Source: Lachnospiraceae bacterium
GTDB lineage: Bacteria; Bacillota; Clostridia; Lachnospirales; Lachnospiraceae
NCBI GenBank assembly: GCA_030527645.1
Contig: JAUNAJ010000006.1
Coordinates: forward strand, 1 to 64,000
Length of the DNA stretch: 64,000 nucleotides
Direction of reading: 5' to 3'
Shown here in pieces: positions 25,785 through 33,924 of the stretch; the stretch's first letter is position 1; each line of letters begins with the position of its first letter. A program made the position numbers and the translations under genes. The notes under the pieces are model-generated. The model did not search any database. It was not told the DNA's origin and saw only the letters and a list, made by a program, of their open reading frames with translations.

Positions 25785-27203
25785 ATGGCAAAAATTGTAC
25801 CATTTAGAAAGAAAAATCAAGCATACAGTGATGAGGCCTATCAGTCGCTGGTTGATCTGACGGATCTGGATCCTGATGAAATCTATGGAACGCACCTGAC
25901 GAATGAGGGAGTTGTTTACCGACTGCGTCTGGAGCTGGAGAACAGCAATGAGGAGAAAATCAGTGAATGGGATCCGAACCAGTGGAAAACTCTTCAAAAA
26001 TACGGAAAGGTGGAACACTCCATCTCCCGCACGATCCTGGCGCCGGGCGATATGAATCTGCATTCCCTGCACTATGCCATTCAGCGTTTATTCGGCTGGC
26101 GGAACAGCCATCTGCACAGGTTTTATCTGCCTCAGGAGGAGTTCGATCGTCTGACCGCAGGACGACTGGATACATTCTTTCAGCTCTGCGGAAGTCTGTT
26201 CCGTTTCCCGGCTGAGTTGGATGAGGAAGATTACTGGGACGATGATTATGAATTTGGCAAGGATGTAAAAGCCTGGCTGCGAACAAAGTACAGCCGTCCC
26301 TATGTAAATATGGGACCTCACGACACGTTCATTGTCAACAGCTTACTGGCGGGGCAGTTTGTGGAAGAGCATCCGGAGTTTCCTCAGGGAACCTATCTCG
26401 ATGTCGTTGACAAGAACATATATTTTGGAAGCCCCTGGAACACACTGATGGAGAGCAGAAGTCTTTCCGATCTGTTTCTGATGATGCCGGATGGCCGGGA
26501 ACGACCTGAACCAAGGGAATGGAAGGCAAATGTTTTGCTTTCAACGATTGATCTGTTTCAGGATCTGGACGAGGAGGATACAGAACACAGTGGAGCGGAT
26601 CTGGAAAATGACTATTGGAACAACCTGCGGCCTTTGATGGCACAGGTTGACATGCTTCCTTACTTCTCAACGATCTATTACAACTATGATTACGGGGATA
26701 ACTGGATCGTGAAGATCACACTGGAGGATGTGTACTATCCGGATTTCGAATTTCTTCTGGACGATGACTATGAGGATGACGAAGACTGGGAATTTGATTC
26801 CGATTCGGATGAGTTCTGGGAAGAGGATTACGAAAGCACCTTTGAAGAGGATGCGGACGACGATGACGAGGACATTGACTTCGATGATGATGAGGAAGGA
26901 TTTATCCGCGAAATGATGGAAATGATGGACGATGAGTTGGACTATGATTATCTGGATGCCAACCGAAATATTATATCGGAGGAGCTGGTTCCACTGCTGA
27001 AGAAGGTGGACGAAGGAGGAAGACCGGTTTGTGTTGCTGCAGACGGTTTGAATGTTCTGGATGACTGTGGAGGCGTGAGCGGATATATCCGGATGCTCGA
27101 AGAGATGAACGGAAAGAATAAGGAGGAAGCTGCAGAACAGAGGAACTGGGCCAGAAGCATGGGATGGACCGGCAGAAAAACAAAGGTTGAGAATATGCTT
27201 TGA
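25785..27203 (+). CDS. pRiA4b ORF-3-like protein with acidic insert
   Basis: 472-residue soluble protein. The family block (plasmid pRiA4b ORF-3) is recognisable: GDMNLHSLHYAIQRLFGWRNSHLHRFYL (near 85-115), YNYDYGDNWIVKITLEDVYYPD (near 305) and the end PVCVAADGLNVLDDCGGVSGYIRMLEEM. Between the last two lies an extremely acidic stretch (about residues 325-390), mostly Asp/Glu. Relatives occur on plasmids and as passengers of IS-like elements, but function is unknown. Here the gene is isolated with its own promoter and no transposase nearby. A gene like this is usually chromosomal and stable in Clostridia. Confidence 0.8.
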   Translation: MAKIVPFRKKNQAYSDEAYQSLVDLTDLDPDEIYGTHLTNEGVVYRLRLELENSNEEKISEWDPNQWKTLQKYGKVEHSISRTILAPGDMNLHSLHYAIQRLFGWRNSHLHRFYLPQEEFDRLTAGRLDTFFQLCGSLFRFPAELDEEDYWDDDYEFGKDVKAWLRTKYSRPYVNMGPHDTFIVNSLLAGQFVEEHPEFPQGTYLDVVDKNIYFGSPWNTLMESRSLSDLFLMMPDGRERPEPREWKANVLLSTIDLFQDLDEEDTEHSGADLENDYWNNLRPLMAQVDMLPYFSTIYYNYDYGDNWIVKITLEDVYYPDFEFLLDDDYEDDEDWEFDSDSDEFWEEDYESTFEEDADDDDEDIDFDDDEEGFIREMMEMMDDELDYDYLDANRNIISEELVPLLKKVDEGGRPVCVAADGLNVLDDCGGVSGYIRMLEEMNGKNKEEAAEQRNWARSMGWTGRKTKVENML

Positions 27204-27300
27204 CCTGGCAGGACATTTATTTCCGGAGTAGAAAAATATGGTAGACAGAACAATTCCTTAATCAAAATAGAGGAAGTTTTTCTAAGAACTGATCTCAAGG

Positions 27301-27329
27301 TTGACATCCTCAAACTCTGATGGTATCTT
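27301..27329 (+). promoter_or_regulatory. sigma-A promoter of the leuA T-box leader
   Basis: TTGACA (27301-27306), 17-base spacer, TATCTT (27324-27329), immediately upstream of the T-box leader. Confidence 0.75.
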
Positions 27330-27334
27330 TATAC

Positions 27335-27582
27335 ATAAGCGAAATACGAAGAAGAGGACTAGTAGATTGAGATCCGGACTACAGAAAGCAGCTGGTTGAT
27401 GCGAAGCTGCGGATGGTATCAGTTGAACTGACCTCAGAGTGGCTGCCCGAAATCCCTGATTTGGAAAGTAGATGCAGACGGTCTCCCGCCGTTATCCGGG
27501 ACAGGATATGCAGATCGACTGATCCGTATCCGTTGAGCGTACGATTGATTCGTAAAAAAGAGTGGTACCGCGTAGGATAGCT
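27335..27582 (+). ncRNA. T-box leader, leucine type
   Basis: The leader contains gaagaggactagtaga at the start of stem I, and the T-box antiterminator sequence tggtaccgcg at 27563-27572, which pairs with the uncharged tRNA end. The probable specifier is CTC (Leu) in gacCTCagagtgg near 27431, followed by the usual purine. It sits directly before the terminator and leuA, so leuA is induced when tRNA-Leu(GAG) is uncharged. Specifier assignment is by eye. Confidence 0.9.
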
Positions 27583-27624
27583 GCCTTCGTCTCTTGCAAG
27601 ACTGCAGAGGCGAAGGCTTTTTTT
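27583..27624 (+). terminator. T-box terminator
   Basis: Twelve-base stem gccttcgtctct / agaggcgaaggc followed by seven T, 11 bases after the T-box sequence. Mutually exclusive with the antiterminator. Confidence 0.9.
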
Positions 27625-27652
27625 GGATTTATATTCAGGAGGAAAAGGAAAT

Positions 27653-29323
27653 ATGATGACACCAAGCAAGTACAAAATTCAGTATTACATGCCGCCGGTT
27701 GAGAGTTATGACTGGGTGAAGAAGGATCATGTGGAGAAGGCACCGGTATGGTGCTCTGTTGACCTGCGTGACGGAAACCAGGCACTGGTGATCCCGATGA
27801 GCCTGGAGCAGAAGGTGGAATTCTTTAATCTGCTGGTAAAGGTAGGCTTTAAGGAGATCGAGGTTGGTTTCCCTGCTGCATCAGAAACAGAATTCGAGTT
27901 TCTTCGTACTCTGATCGATAATAATCTGATTCCTGATGATGTGACTGTGCAGGTACTGACGCAGGCCAGAGAGCACATTATCAGAAAAACCTTCGATGCT
28001 CTGAAGGGCTGTAAGAATGCCATTGTGCATGTGTACAATTCTACATCCTTTGCACAGAGGGAGCAGGTGTTCAGAAAATCCAAAGAGGAGATCAAGGAGA
28101 TCGCCATTAAGGGTGCGCAGCTGCTGAAGGATCTGACAGAGGAGGCAGGTGCGAACTATCGGTTTGAGTACAGCCCGGAGTCCTTCACAGGAACAGAGCC
28201 AGAGTACGCACTTGAGGTGTGCAATGCAGTGCTGGATGTATGGCAGCCTACTGCCGACAGAAAAGCAATTATCAATCTGCCAAGTACCGTGCAGCTTTCC
28301 ATGCCCCATGTGTATGCCAGCCAGATCGAGTACATGAGCAAGAACATGAAGTATCGTGAGAATGTAGTGATCTCCCTTCATCCGCACAATGACAGAGGAT
28401 CAGGCGTATCCGATGCTGAGCTGGGACTGCTTGCAGGAGCTGACCGTATCGAAGGAACCCTCTTCGGAAACGGTGAGCGTACCGGTAATGTTGACATCGT
28501 AACACTGGGAATGAACATGTACATGCAGGGTGTAGATCCTGAGCTTGATTTCTCAGATATGCCCTACATCTGTGAGAAATATACGGAATATACCGATATG
28601 AATGTGGATCCCAGAAGCCCTTATTCCGGTGCACTGGTATTTGCTGCCTTCTCCGGATCTCATCAGGATGCGATCGCGAAGGGAATGACCCATAGAATGG
28701 ATCATGATCCGGATCGTTGGACGGTTCCGTATCTTCCGATCGATCCTACCGATATCGGAAGAAACTACGATGCCGATGTGATCCGCATCAACAGCCAGTC
28801 CGGCAAGGGCGGTGTCGGCTATATCCTGGAGAGAAATTACGGACTGAATCTGCCGCCGAAGATGCGTGAAGCCATGGGCTATGCAGCAAAGGATCTGTCC
28901 GATCATCTCCATAAGGAACTGCAGCCGAATGAGATCTACAGTCTGTTCCTGTCAAACTTCAAGGATGTAGTGAAACCGTTTGAGATCAATGGTGTCCACT
29001 TTAAGCAGGAGGAGAAGGGTGTAATTTCTACTGAGGTAAACTGCCGCAGAGGAAACGAGCCATTCAGTATTGTAAAAGCAAAAGGAAACGGTCGTCTCAA
29101 CGCAGTATCCCTTGCTTTTAAGAAAAAATATCATCTGGACTATGAACTGGTGACCTATCAGGAGCATGCACTGACACAGCTGTCCAGCTCTGAGGCGATT
29201 GCCTATGTGGGAATACAGGATGAGAACGGCAAGCTCTTCTGGGGTGCCGGAATCGATTCCGATATTATCCGTGCTTCCATTGATGCTCTGCTTACAGCCA
29301 TCAATAATATGTGTGCTGAATAA
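27653..29323 (+). CDS. leuA: 2-isopropylmalate synthase (long form)
   Basis: About 556-residue LeuA of the long, yeast-like type. It condenses acetyl-CoA and 2-ketoisovalerate, the first committed step of leucine synthesis. The barrel opens with VWCSVDLRDGNQALVIPMSL (metal-binding Asp and substrate Arg), VGFKEIEVGFPAAS and the metal site SLHPHNDRGSGV (near 240); GNGERTGNVDIVTLGMN and the C-terminal allosteric domain follow. The start is ATG 27653 (a second ATG follows directly), spaced from the aggagg at 27637; upstream in-frame TTG lies in the terminator T run. Regulated by the T-box. Confidence 0.93.
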   Translation: MMTPSKYKIQYYMPPVESYDWVKKDHVEKAPVWCSVDLRDGNQALVIPMSLEQKVEFFNLLVKVGFKEIEVGFPAASETEFEFLRTLIDNNLIPDDVTVQVLTQAREHIIRKTFDALKGCKNAIVHVYNSTSFAQREQVFRKSKEEIKEIAIKGAQLLKDLTEEAGANYRFEYSPESFTGTEPEYALEVCNAVLDVWQPTADRKAIINLPSTVQLSMPHVYASQIEYMSKNMKYRENVVISLHPHNDRGSGVSDAELGLLAGADRIEGTLFGNGERTGNVDIVTLGMNMYMQGVDPELDFSDMPYICEKYTEYTDMNVDPRSPYSGALVFAAFSGSHQDAIAKGMTHRMDHDPDRWTVPYLPIDPTDIGRNYDADVIRINSQSGKGGVGYILERNYGLNLPPKMREAMGYAAKDLSDHLHKELQPNEIYSLFLSNFKDVVKPFEINGVHFKQEEKGVISTEVNCRRGNEPFSIVKAKGNGRLNAVSLAFKKKYHLDYELVTYQEHALTQLSSSEAIAYVGIQDENGKLFWGAGIDSDIIRASIDALLTAINNMCAE

Positions 29324-29364
29324 AAGGCCCCGCTTAGCTGAAGCAGGAAATCTGCAGCAAAATC

Positions 29365-29397
29365 ATACCCGCAATCCACGTACCGGATTGCGGGTAT
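29365..29397 (+). terminator. hairpin after leuA
   Basis: Perfect 13-base stem atacccgcaatcc / ggattgcgggtat with a seven-base loop. The T run is weak (ctcgtct), so termination efficiency is uncertain. Confidence 0.55.
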
Positions 29398-29478
29398 CTC
29401 GTCTGCGGACCTCCAGAGAGATGGATTGTTAGTATGTAGTATATAATGTACAAAAAAAATGAAAATAGCACAAAATAA

Positions 29479-29507
29479 TTGACATAATAACCAAAAAATG
29501 ATAGTCT
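29479..29507 (+). promoter_or_regulatory. putative promoter of the hydrogenase maturation operon
   Basis: Perfect -35 TTGACA at 29479, 17-base spacer, poor -10 TAGTCT at 29502. The poor -10 suggests that an activator may be required. Confidence 0.45.
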
Positions 29508-29519
29508 ATAAAAAACAAT

Positions 29520-29676
29520 TTCTAACGTCAAAATAGATGTCGAATGAACAGCGTATCCTCGCTGCCATGGCTGCTATTAAGATGAAAGATAGGGTATATA
29601 GACTGACTGGTTACGAATTCTGACCGGATTCGTGTTTTCTTTGCGTATTAGCCGTATCTTTCGATGCGGCTTTTTT
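29520..29676 (+). ncRNA. unassigned structured leader of the hyd operon
   Basis: About 160 transcribed bases with cagcg/cgctg near 29550, a first hairpin acgaattc / ggattcgt (29613-29633) followed by a T-rich run, and a second strong terminator agccgtatc / gatgcggct (29650-29671) followed by six T. Two stop-type hairpins before the first gene imply attenuation or ligand control. I do not recognise a known riboswitch class. No leader peptide with a convincing start is evident. Confidence 0.5.
29650..29676 (+). terminator. leader terminator before the hyd operon
   Basis: Nine-base stem agccgtatc / gatgcggct with four-base loop tttc/tttt and six following T. It lies about 100 bases upstream of the first coding start. 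Confidence 0.8.
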
Positions 29677-29774
29677 CTATGCATGCGAAGAGACAACCGG
29701 CAGACGTATTGACTGCTGTTCATGGGGGGACTGTAACACTATTGTTGACAGGAAATGGATCAGGAGGTGACAGA

Positions 29775-30056
29775 TTGACTACAAGAGTAGCCATTATCGG
29801 AATCATTGTAGAGGAGCCGGATGAGGTGGAAAGGCTGAATCAGATCCTTCATGAATATGGCAGATTTATCATCGGCCGTATGGGTATCCCGTATCCAAAA
29901 AGGGGAATCAACGTGATCAGTATCGCAGTGGATGCACCGCAGGATGACATCAATACCATGAGCGGCAGGATCGGCAGGTTAAAGGGGATCACTGCAAAGA
30001 CTACCTATTCTCATGTTTTTGGAGATGATCAGGATCAGACAGAGGTACGTGTATGA
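29775..30056 (+). CDS. TM1266 family iron-only hydrogenase system regulator
   Basis: About 93 residues resembling the small NikR/ACT-like TM1266 family found beside [FeFe]-hydrogenase maturases and annotated as a putative regulator. TRVAIIGIIVEEPDEVERLNQILHEYGRFIIGRMGIPY and the end GITAKTTYSHVF are typical. The start is TTG 29775 behind aggaggtgaca; a longer reading from 29664 crosses the leader terminator and is rejected. It overlaps hydE by four bases (ATGA), so the two are coupled. Its ligand or target is unknown. Confidence 0.85.
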   Translation: MTTRVAIIGIIVEEPDEVERLNQILHEYGRFIIGRMGIPYPKRGINVISIAVDAPQDDINTMSGRIGRLKGITAKTTYSHVFGDDQDQTEVRV

Positions 30057-31102
30057 TGCAGCAGATAAGAGACACAGTTGATTCTATTGCGAAGAAGCAG
30101 GATATCAGCCCGGATGAACTGCACCTTCTTCTGACTGCAGAGGACAGTGGGGGACTGGAATATCTCAGGGAGAAAGCCAGAGCCTGTGCGGACGCGATCT
30201 ACGGGGATCGCATATTTACCAGAGGCCTGATCGAATTTACAAATTACTGCAGGAATGACTGTCTGTACTGCGGCATTCGAAAAAGCAACGGCAATGCCCA
30301 GCGCTACCGCCTTACTTCAGAGGAGATACTGGAATGCTGCAGGGAAGGCCGGGAGCTGGGATTCCGCACCTTTGTCCTGCAGGGCGGAGAGGATCCTTAT
30401 TTTAATGACGATCGTGTGTGTGAGATCGTGTCCCGGATCCGGGCAGAATTTCCTGACTGTGCGATCACACTGTCCATCGGCGAAAAGACCCGTGAGAGCT
30501 ATCAACGGTATTTTGATGCCGGAGCAGACCGGTATCTGCTGCGGCACGAGACTGCGGATGAGAACCAATACCGGAAGCTGCATCCCCGGACGATGTCACT
30601 TACCAGACGCAAGCAGTGTCTGTATGATCTGAAGGAGATCGGATATCAGGTGGGCTGCGGGTTTATGGTTGGCTCGCCGGGTCAGACGACAGAAACGCTC
30701 TATGAGGACCTGCAGTTTATCCGACAGCTGCAGCCCCATATGGTGGGAATCGGACCATTTATTTCACAGCATGATACCCCCTTTGCACAGGAAGAGTCCG
30801 GCACGCTGGATCAGACTCTGCGGCTGCTTTCGATCATCCGTCTGATCCATCCTCATGTGCTGCTGCCCGCCACCACCGCGCTGGGAACCATTCATCCTCT
30901 GGGAAGAGAGATGGGCATTCAGGCGGGCGGAAACGTGGTCATGCCGAATCTGTCACCGGTCAGCGTACGGAAAAAGTATGAGCTGTACGACAATAAGATC
31001 TGTACCGGGGATGAGGCTGCAGAGTGCAGACACTGCCTGGAGGGCAGAATGCATCGGATCGGCTACCGGATCGTAGTGGATCGCGGTGATTATCAACCGT
31101 AA
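30053..31102 (+). CDS. hydE: [FeFe] hydrogenase H-cluster radical SAM maturase HydE
   Basis: 349-residue radical SAM enzyme that helps build the dithiomethylamine bridge of the H-cluster. The cluster motif is NYCRNDCLYCGIR (near residue 63); TFVLQGGEDPYF and RHETADENQYRKLHP are HydE/BioB-like segments. Late cysteines in AAECRHCLEGRM may belong to a second cluster. It lies between the TM1266-like gene and hydG. No hydrogenase structural gene is in the window, so the maturases act on an enzyme encoded elsewhere. Confidence 0.93.
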   Translation: MMQQIRDTVDSIAKKQDISPDELHLLLTAEDSGGLEYLREKARACADAIYGDRIFTRGLIEFTNYCRNDCLYCGIRKSNGNAQRYRLTSEEILECCREGRELGFRTFVLQGGEDPYFNDDRVCEIVSRIRAEFPDCAITLSIGEKTRESYQRYFDAGADRYLLRHETADENQYRKLHPRTMSLTRRKQCLYDLKEIGYQVGCGFMVGSPGQTTETLYEDLQFIRQLQPHMVGIGPFISQHDTPFAQEESGTLDQTLRLLSIIRLIHPHVLLPATTALGTIHPLGREMGIQAGGNVVMPNLSPVSVRKKYELYDNKICTGDEAAECRHCLEGRMHRIGYRIVVDRGDYQP

Positions 31103-31230
31103 GTGACAATCATTTTTTACGTATTAGCTGGGCTTACATGAAGTACTTCGGAGTGTTTCGGAGTGCTTCACCAGTGCGCAGGAACTGCTGAAAAGCTGCT
31201 GTAAACAACAATTGAAAGGATGAAAAAAAC

Positions 31231-32649
31231 ATGTACGACGCAAAATCTTTAAAGGCAGAAGAATTTATCGCTGATGAGGAAGTTAAGGCAACTCTGGCTT
31301 ATGCTGACGCCAATAAGGAAAACTGGGAGCTGATCGATCAGATCATTGCCAAGGCAAAGGAACGGAAGGGTCTGAACCACAGAGAAGCATCGGTTCTGCT
31401 TGCCTGTGAGAATAAAGAAAAGATCGATCAGGTATACGAGCTTGCCCAGCAGATCAAGAAGGATTATTACGGCAACCGGATCGTATTGTTCGCACCTTTA
31501 TATCTGTCTAATTACTGCGTAAATGGCTGTGTATACTGTCCGTATCATGCGAAAAACAAGCACATTGCCAGAAAAAAACTGACCCAGGAGGAGATCAGGG
31601 CAGAGGTGATCGCACTGCAGGATATGGGACATAAGAGACTGGCCATCGAGGCAGGCGAGGATCCAGTAAACAATCCTCTGGAGTATATTCTGGACAGTAT
31701 CAAGACCATCTACAGCATCAAGCATAAAAACGGTGCCATCCGTCGTGTCAATGTAAACATTGCGGCAACTACGGTAGAGAATTACAGAAAACTGAAGGAG
31801 GCAGGCATCGGAACCTATATTCTGTTCCAGGAGACCTATAACAAGGAATCCTACGAGCAGCTGCACCCCACCGGACCAAAGCATGACTATGCCTACCATA
31901 CAGAAGCAATGGACCGTGCCATGGAGGGCGGTATCGATGATGTAGGTCTGGGCGTTCTCTTCGGTTTGGAAATGTACCGCTATGAGTTTGCAGGCCTTCT
32001 GATGCATGCGGAGCATCTGGAGGCTGCACATGGAGTTGGTCCACACACCATCAGCGTTCCCCGTATCAAACGGGCAGACGATATCGATCCCAGTGCCTTT
32101 GATAACGGAATCGATGACGAGATCTTTGCCAAGATCATCGCTCTGATCCGTGTAGCGGTACCGTATACCGGCATGATCATCTCAACAAGAGAGTCCAAGG
32201 CCTGCCGTGAGAAGGTGATTCCGCTTGGTATCTCTCAGATCAGCGGCGGCTCAAGAACCAGTGTCGGAGGTTATGTGGAACCGGAACCGGAAGAGGAGAA
32301 TTCTGCTCAGTTTGATGTCAGTGACCAGCGGCCGCTGGATGAAGTCGTGCACTGGCTGATGGATATGGGCTATATTCCAAGCTTCTGTACGGCATGCTAC
32401 CGGGAGGGCAGAACCGGTGACCGGTTTATGACACTCTGCAAAAACATGCAGATACTGAACTGCTGTCATCCCAATGCGCTGATGACATTGAAGGAATATC
32501 TGGAGGACTATGCCAGCCCTGAAACCAGGGAGCTGGGATTAAAGCTGATCGATCAGGAGTTGGAGAAAATACCGAATCCAAAGGTAAAAACCATTGCCTA
32601 CAATCATATTCACGAGATCGGGGAAGGAAAGAGGGACTTTAGATTCTGA
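31231..32649 (+). CDS. hydG: [FeFe] hydrogenase H-cluster radical SAM maturase HydG
   Basis: 472-residue tyrosine lyase that makes the CO and cyanide ligands of the H-cluster, related to ThiH. The radical SAM motif is NYCVNGCVYCPYH (near residue 95). The auxiliary cluster that carries the dangler iron uses SFCTACYREGRTGDRFMTLC near residue 385. FQETYNKESYEQLHPTG matches ThiH. It overlaps hydF by one base (TGATG). Start ATG after gaaagga. Confidence 0.95.
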   Translation: MYDAKSLKAEEFIADEEVKATLAYADANKENWELIDQIIAKAKERKGLNHREASVLLACENKEKIDQVYELAQQIKKDYYGNRIVLFAPLYLSNYCVNGCVYCPYHAKNKHIARKKLTQEEIRAEVIALQDMGHKRLAIEAGEDPVNNPLEYILDSIKTIYSIKHKNGAIRRVNVNIAATTVENYRKLKEAGIGTYILFQETYNKESYEQLHPTGPKHDYAYHTEAMDRAMEGGIDDVGLGVLFGLEMYRYEFAGLLMHAEHLEAAHGVGPHTISVPRIKRADDIDPSAFDNGIDDEIFAKIIALIRVAVPYTGMIISTRESKACREKVIPLGISQISGGSRTSVGGYVEPEPEEENSAQFDVSDQRPLDEVVHWLMDMGYIPSFCTACYREGRTGDRFMTLCKNMQILNCCHPNALMTLKEYLEDYASPETRELGLKLIDQELEKIPNPKVKTIAYNHIHEIGEGKRDFRF

Positions 32650-33863
32650 TGAGTACATTAAATGAGACACCAAGCAGCAATCGGCTGCATATAGGCATAT
32701 TCGGAAAAACGAACAGCGGAAAATCCTCTCTGATCAATGCATTTACCGGTCAGCAGGTTTCCATTGTTTCGGAGATTGAGGGAACAACCACTGACCCCGT
32801 CTACAAGGCAATGGAGATCAAGCCCCTTGGTCCCTGTGTGATCATCGATACCGCCGGGTTCGGTGATACCACAGCCTTAGGCAGAGTCCGCATGGAAAAA
32901 ACACAGCTGGCACTGGAAAAATCCGATATTGCCGTACTGGTGCTTTCTGCCGGGGATGCTGACGGGGAAGAGCTTGCGGCTGATTTTCTGAAAAAGGCAG
33001 GTAAGCCGGTGCTGATCGTTGTCAATAAAACGGACGCAGCACCGGAGGCCTCTGTACAGTTAGTTCGGAGTCTGACGGAGCAAAGAGAGTCCTATCAGGG
33101 CGCACTGGAGATTGCTGCTGTCAGCGCTGTGACGGGGGAGGGAATTCCTGTCATCCGTTCTGCTCTGACAAGACTTCTGCCGGAGGATTTCGGCACGCAG
33201 TTTATCACAGGAAGTCTCGTGAAGGAAGAGGATCTGGTGCTGCTGGTTATGCCGCAGGATATCCAGGCGCCGAAGGGGCGCCTGATCCTTCCTCAGGTAC
33301 AGACCATCCGAGAACTGCTGGATCGGAGGTGCCATGTACTGTGCGTAACCACTGATCAGATGCTGGCAGCATTGGACCGGCTGAAAGCTCCGCCAAAGCT
33401 GATCATTACAGATTCTCAGGTGTTTGATTATGTCTATGAGCACAAGCCTGAAGAAAGCAGTCTGACCTCCTTTTCTGTTCTGTTTGCAGCATATAAGGGA
33501 GATCTTGCCTACTATGCAGAGAGTGCGAAGGCAATCGGCAGTCTGACGGAGGAATCAAAGGTACTGATTGCTGAGTGCTGCACCCATGCACCGCTGGCAG
33601 AGGATATCGGCAGAGTGAAGATTCCGAGAATGCTTCGGAAACGCGTGGGAGAGGGACTTACCATCGATCTCGTCAGCGGAACCGATTTCCCGGAGGATCC
33701 CTCCGGCTATGATCTGATCATCCAGTGCGGAGCCTGTATGTTCAACCGTACCTATGTACTTTCCCGGATTGAGAAGGCAAAGCGTGCACAGGTTCCCATG
33801 ACGAACTACGGGGTGACCATTGCCTATGTCACGGGGATTCTGGATAAAATTGTTCACGGGTAG
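32649..33863 (+). CDS. hydF: [FeFe] hydrogenase maturation GTPase HydF
   Basis: 404-residue GTPase scaffold on which the diiron subcluster is assembled before transfer to HydA. G1 is IFGKTNSGKSSLINAF, G3 DTAGFGD, G4 VNKTDA. The iron-sulfur site is expected as CxH...HCxxC; here CTH (near residue 312) and QCGAC (near 360) are seen, so the histidine before the last cysteine pair is glutamine. The protein is of normal length. Last of the TM1266-hydE-hydG-hydF run. Confidence 0.94.
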   Translation: MSTLNETPSSNRLHIGIFGKTNSGKSSLINAFTGQQVSIVSEIEGTTTDPVYKAMEIKPLGPCVIIDTAGFGDTTALGRVRMEKTQLALEKSDIAVLVLSAGDADGEELAADFLKKAGKPVLIVVNKTDAAPEASVQLVRSLTEQRESYQGALEIAAVSAVTGEGIPVIRSALTRLLPEDFGTQFITGSLVKEEDLVLLVMPQDIQAPKGRLILPQVQTIRELLDRRCHVLCVTTDQMLAALDRLKAPPKLIITDSQVFDYVYEHKPEESSLTSFSVLFAAYKGDLAYYAESAKAIGSLTEESKVLIAECCTHAPLAEDIGRVKIPRMLRKRVGEGLTIDLVSGTDFPEDPSGYDLIIQCGACMFNRTYVLSRIEKAKRAQVPMTNYGVTIAYVTGILDKIVHG

Positions 33864-33924
33864 TGTCTCGTGAGACCGGGCAGATCCGGAGATTGCAGCT
33901 CAATTGCTGTACTTAATTGAAACG

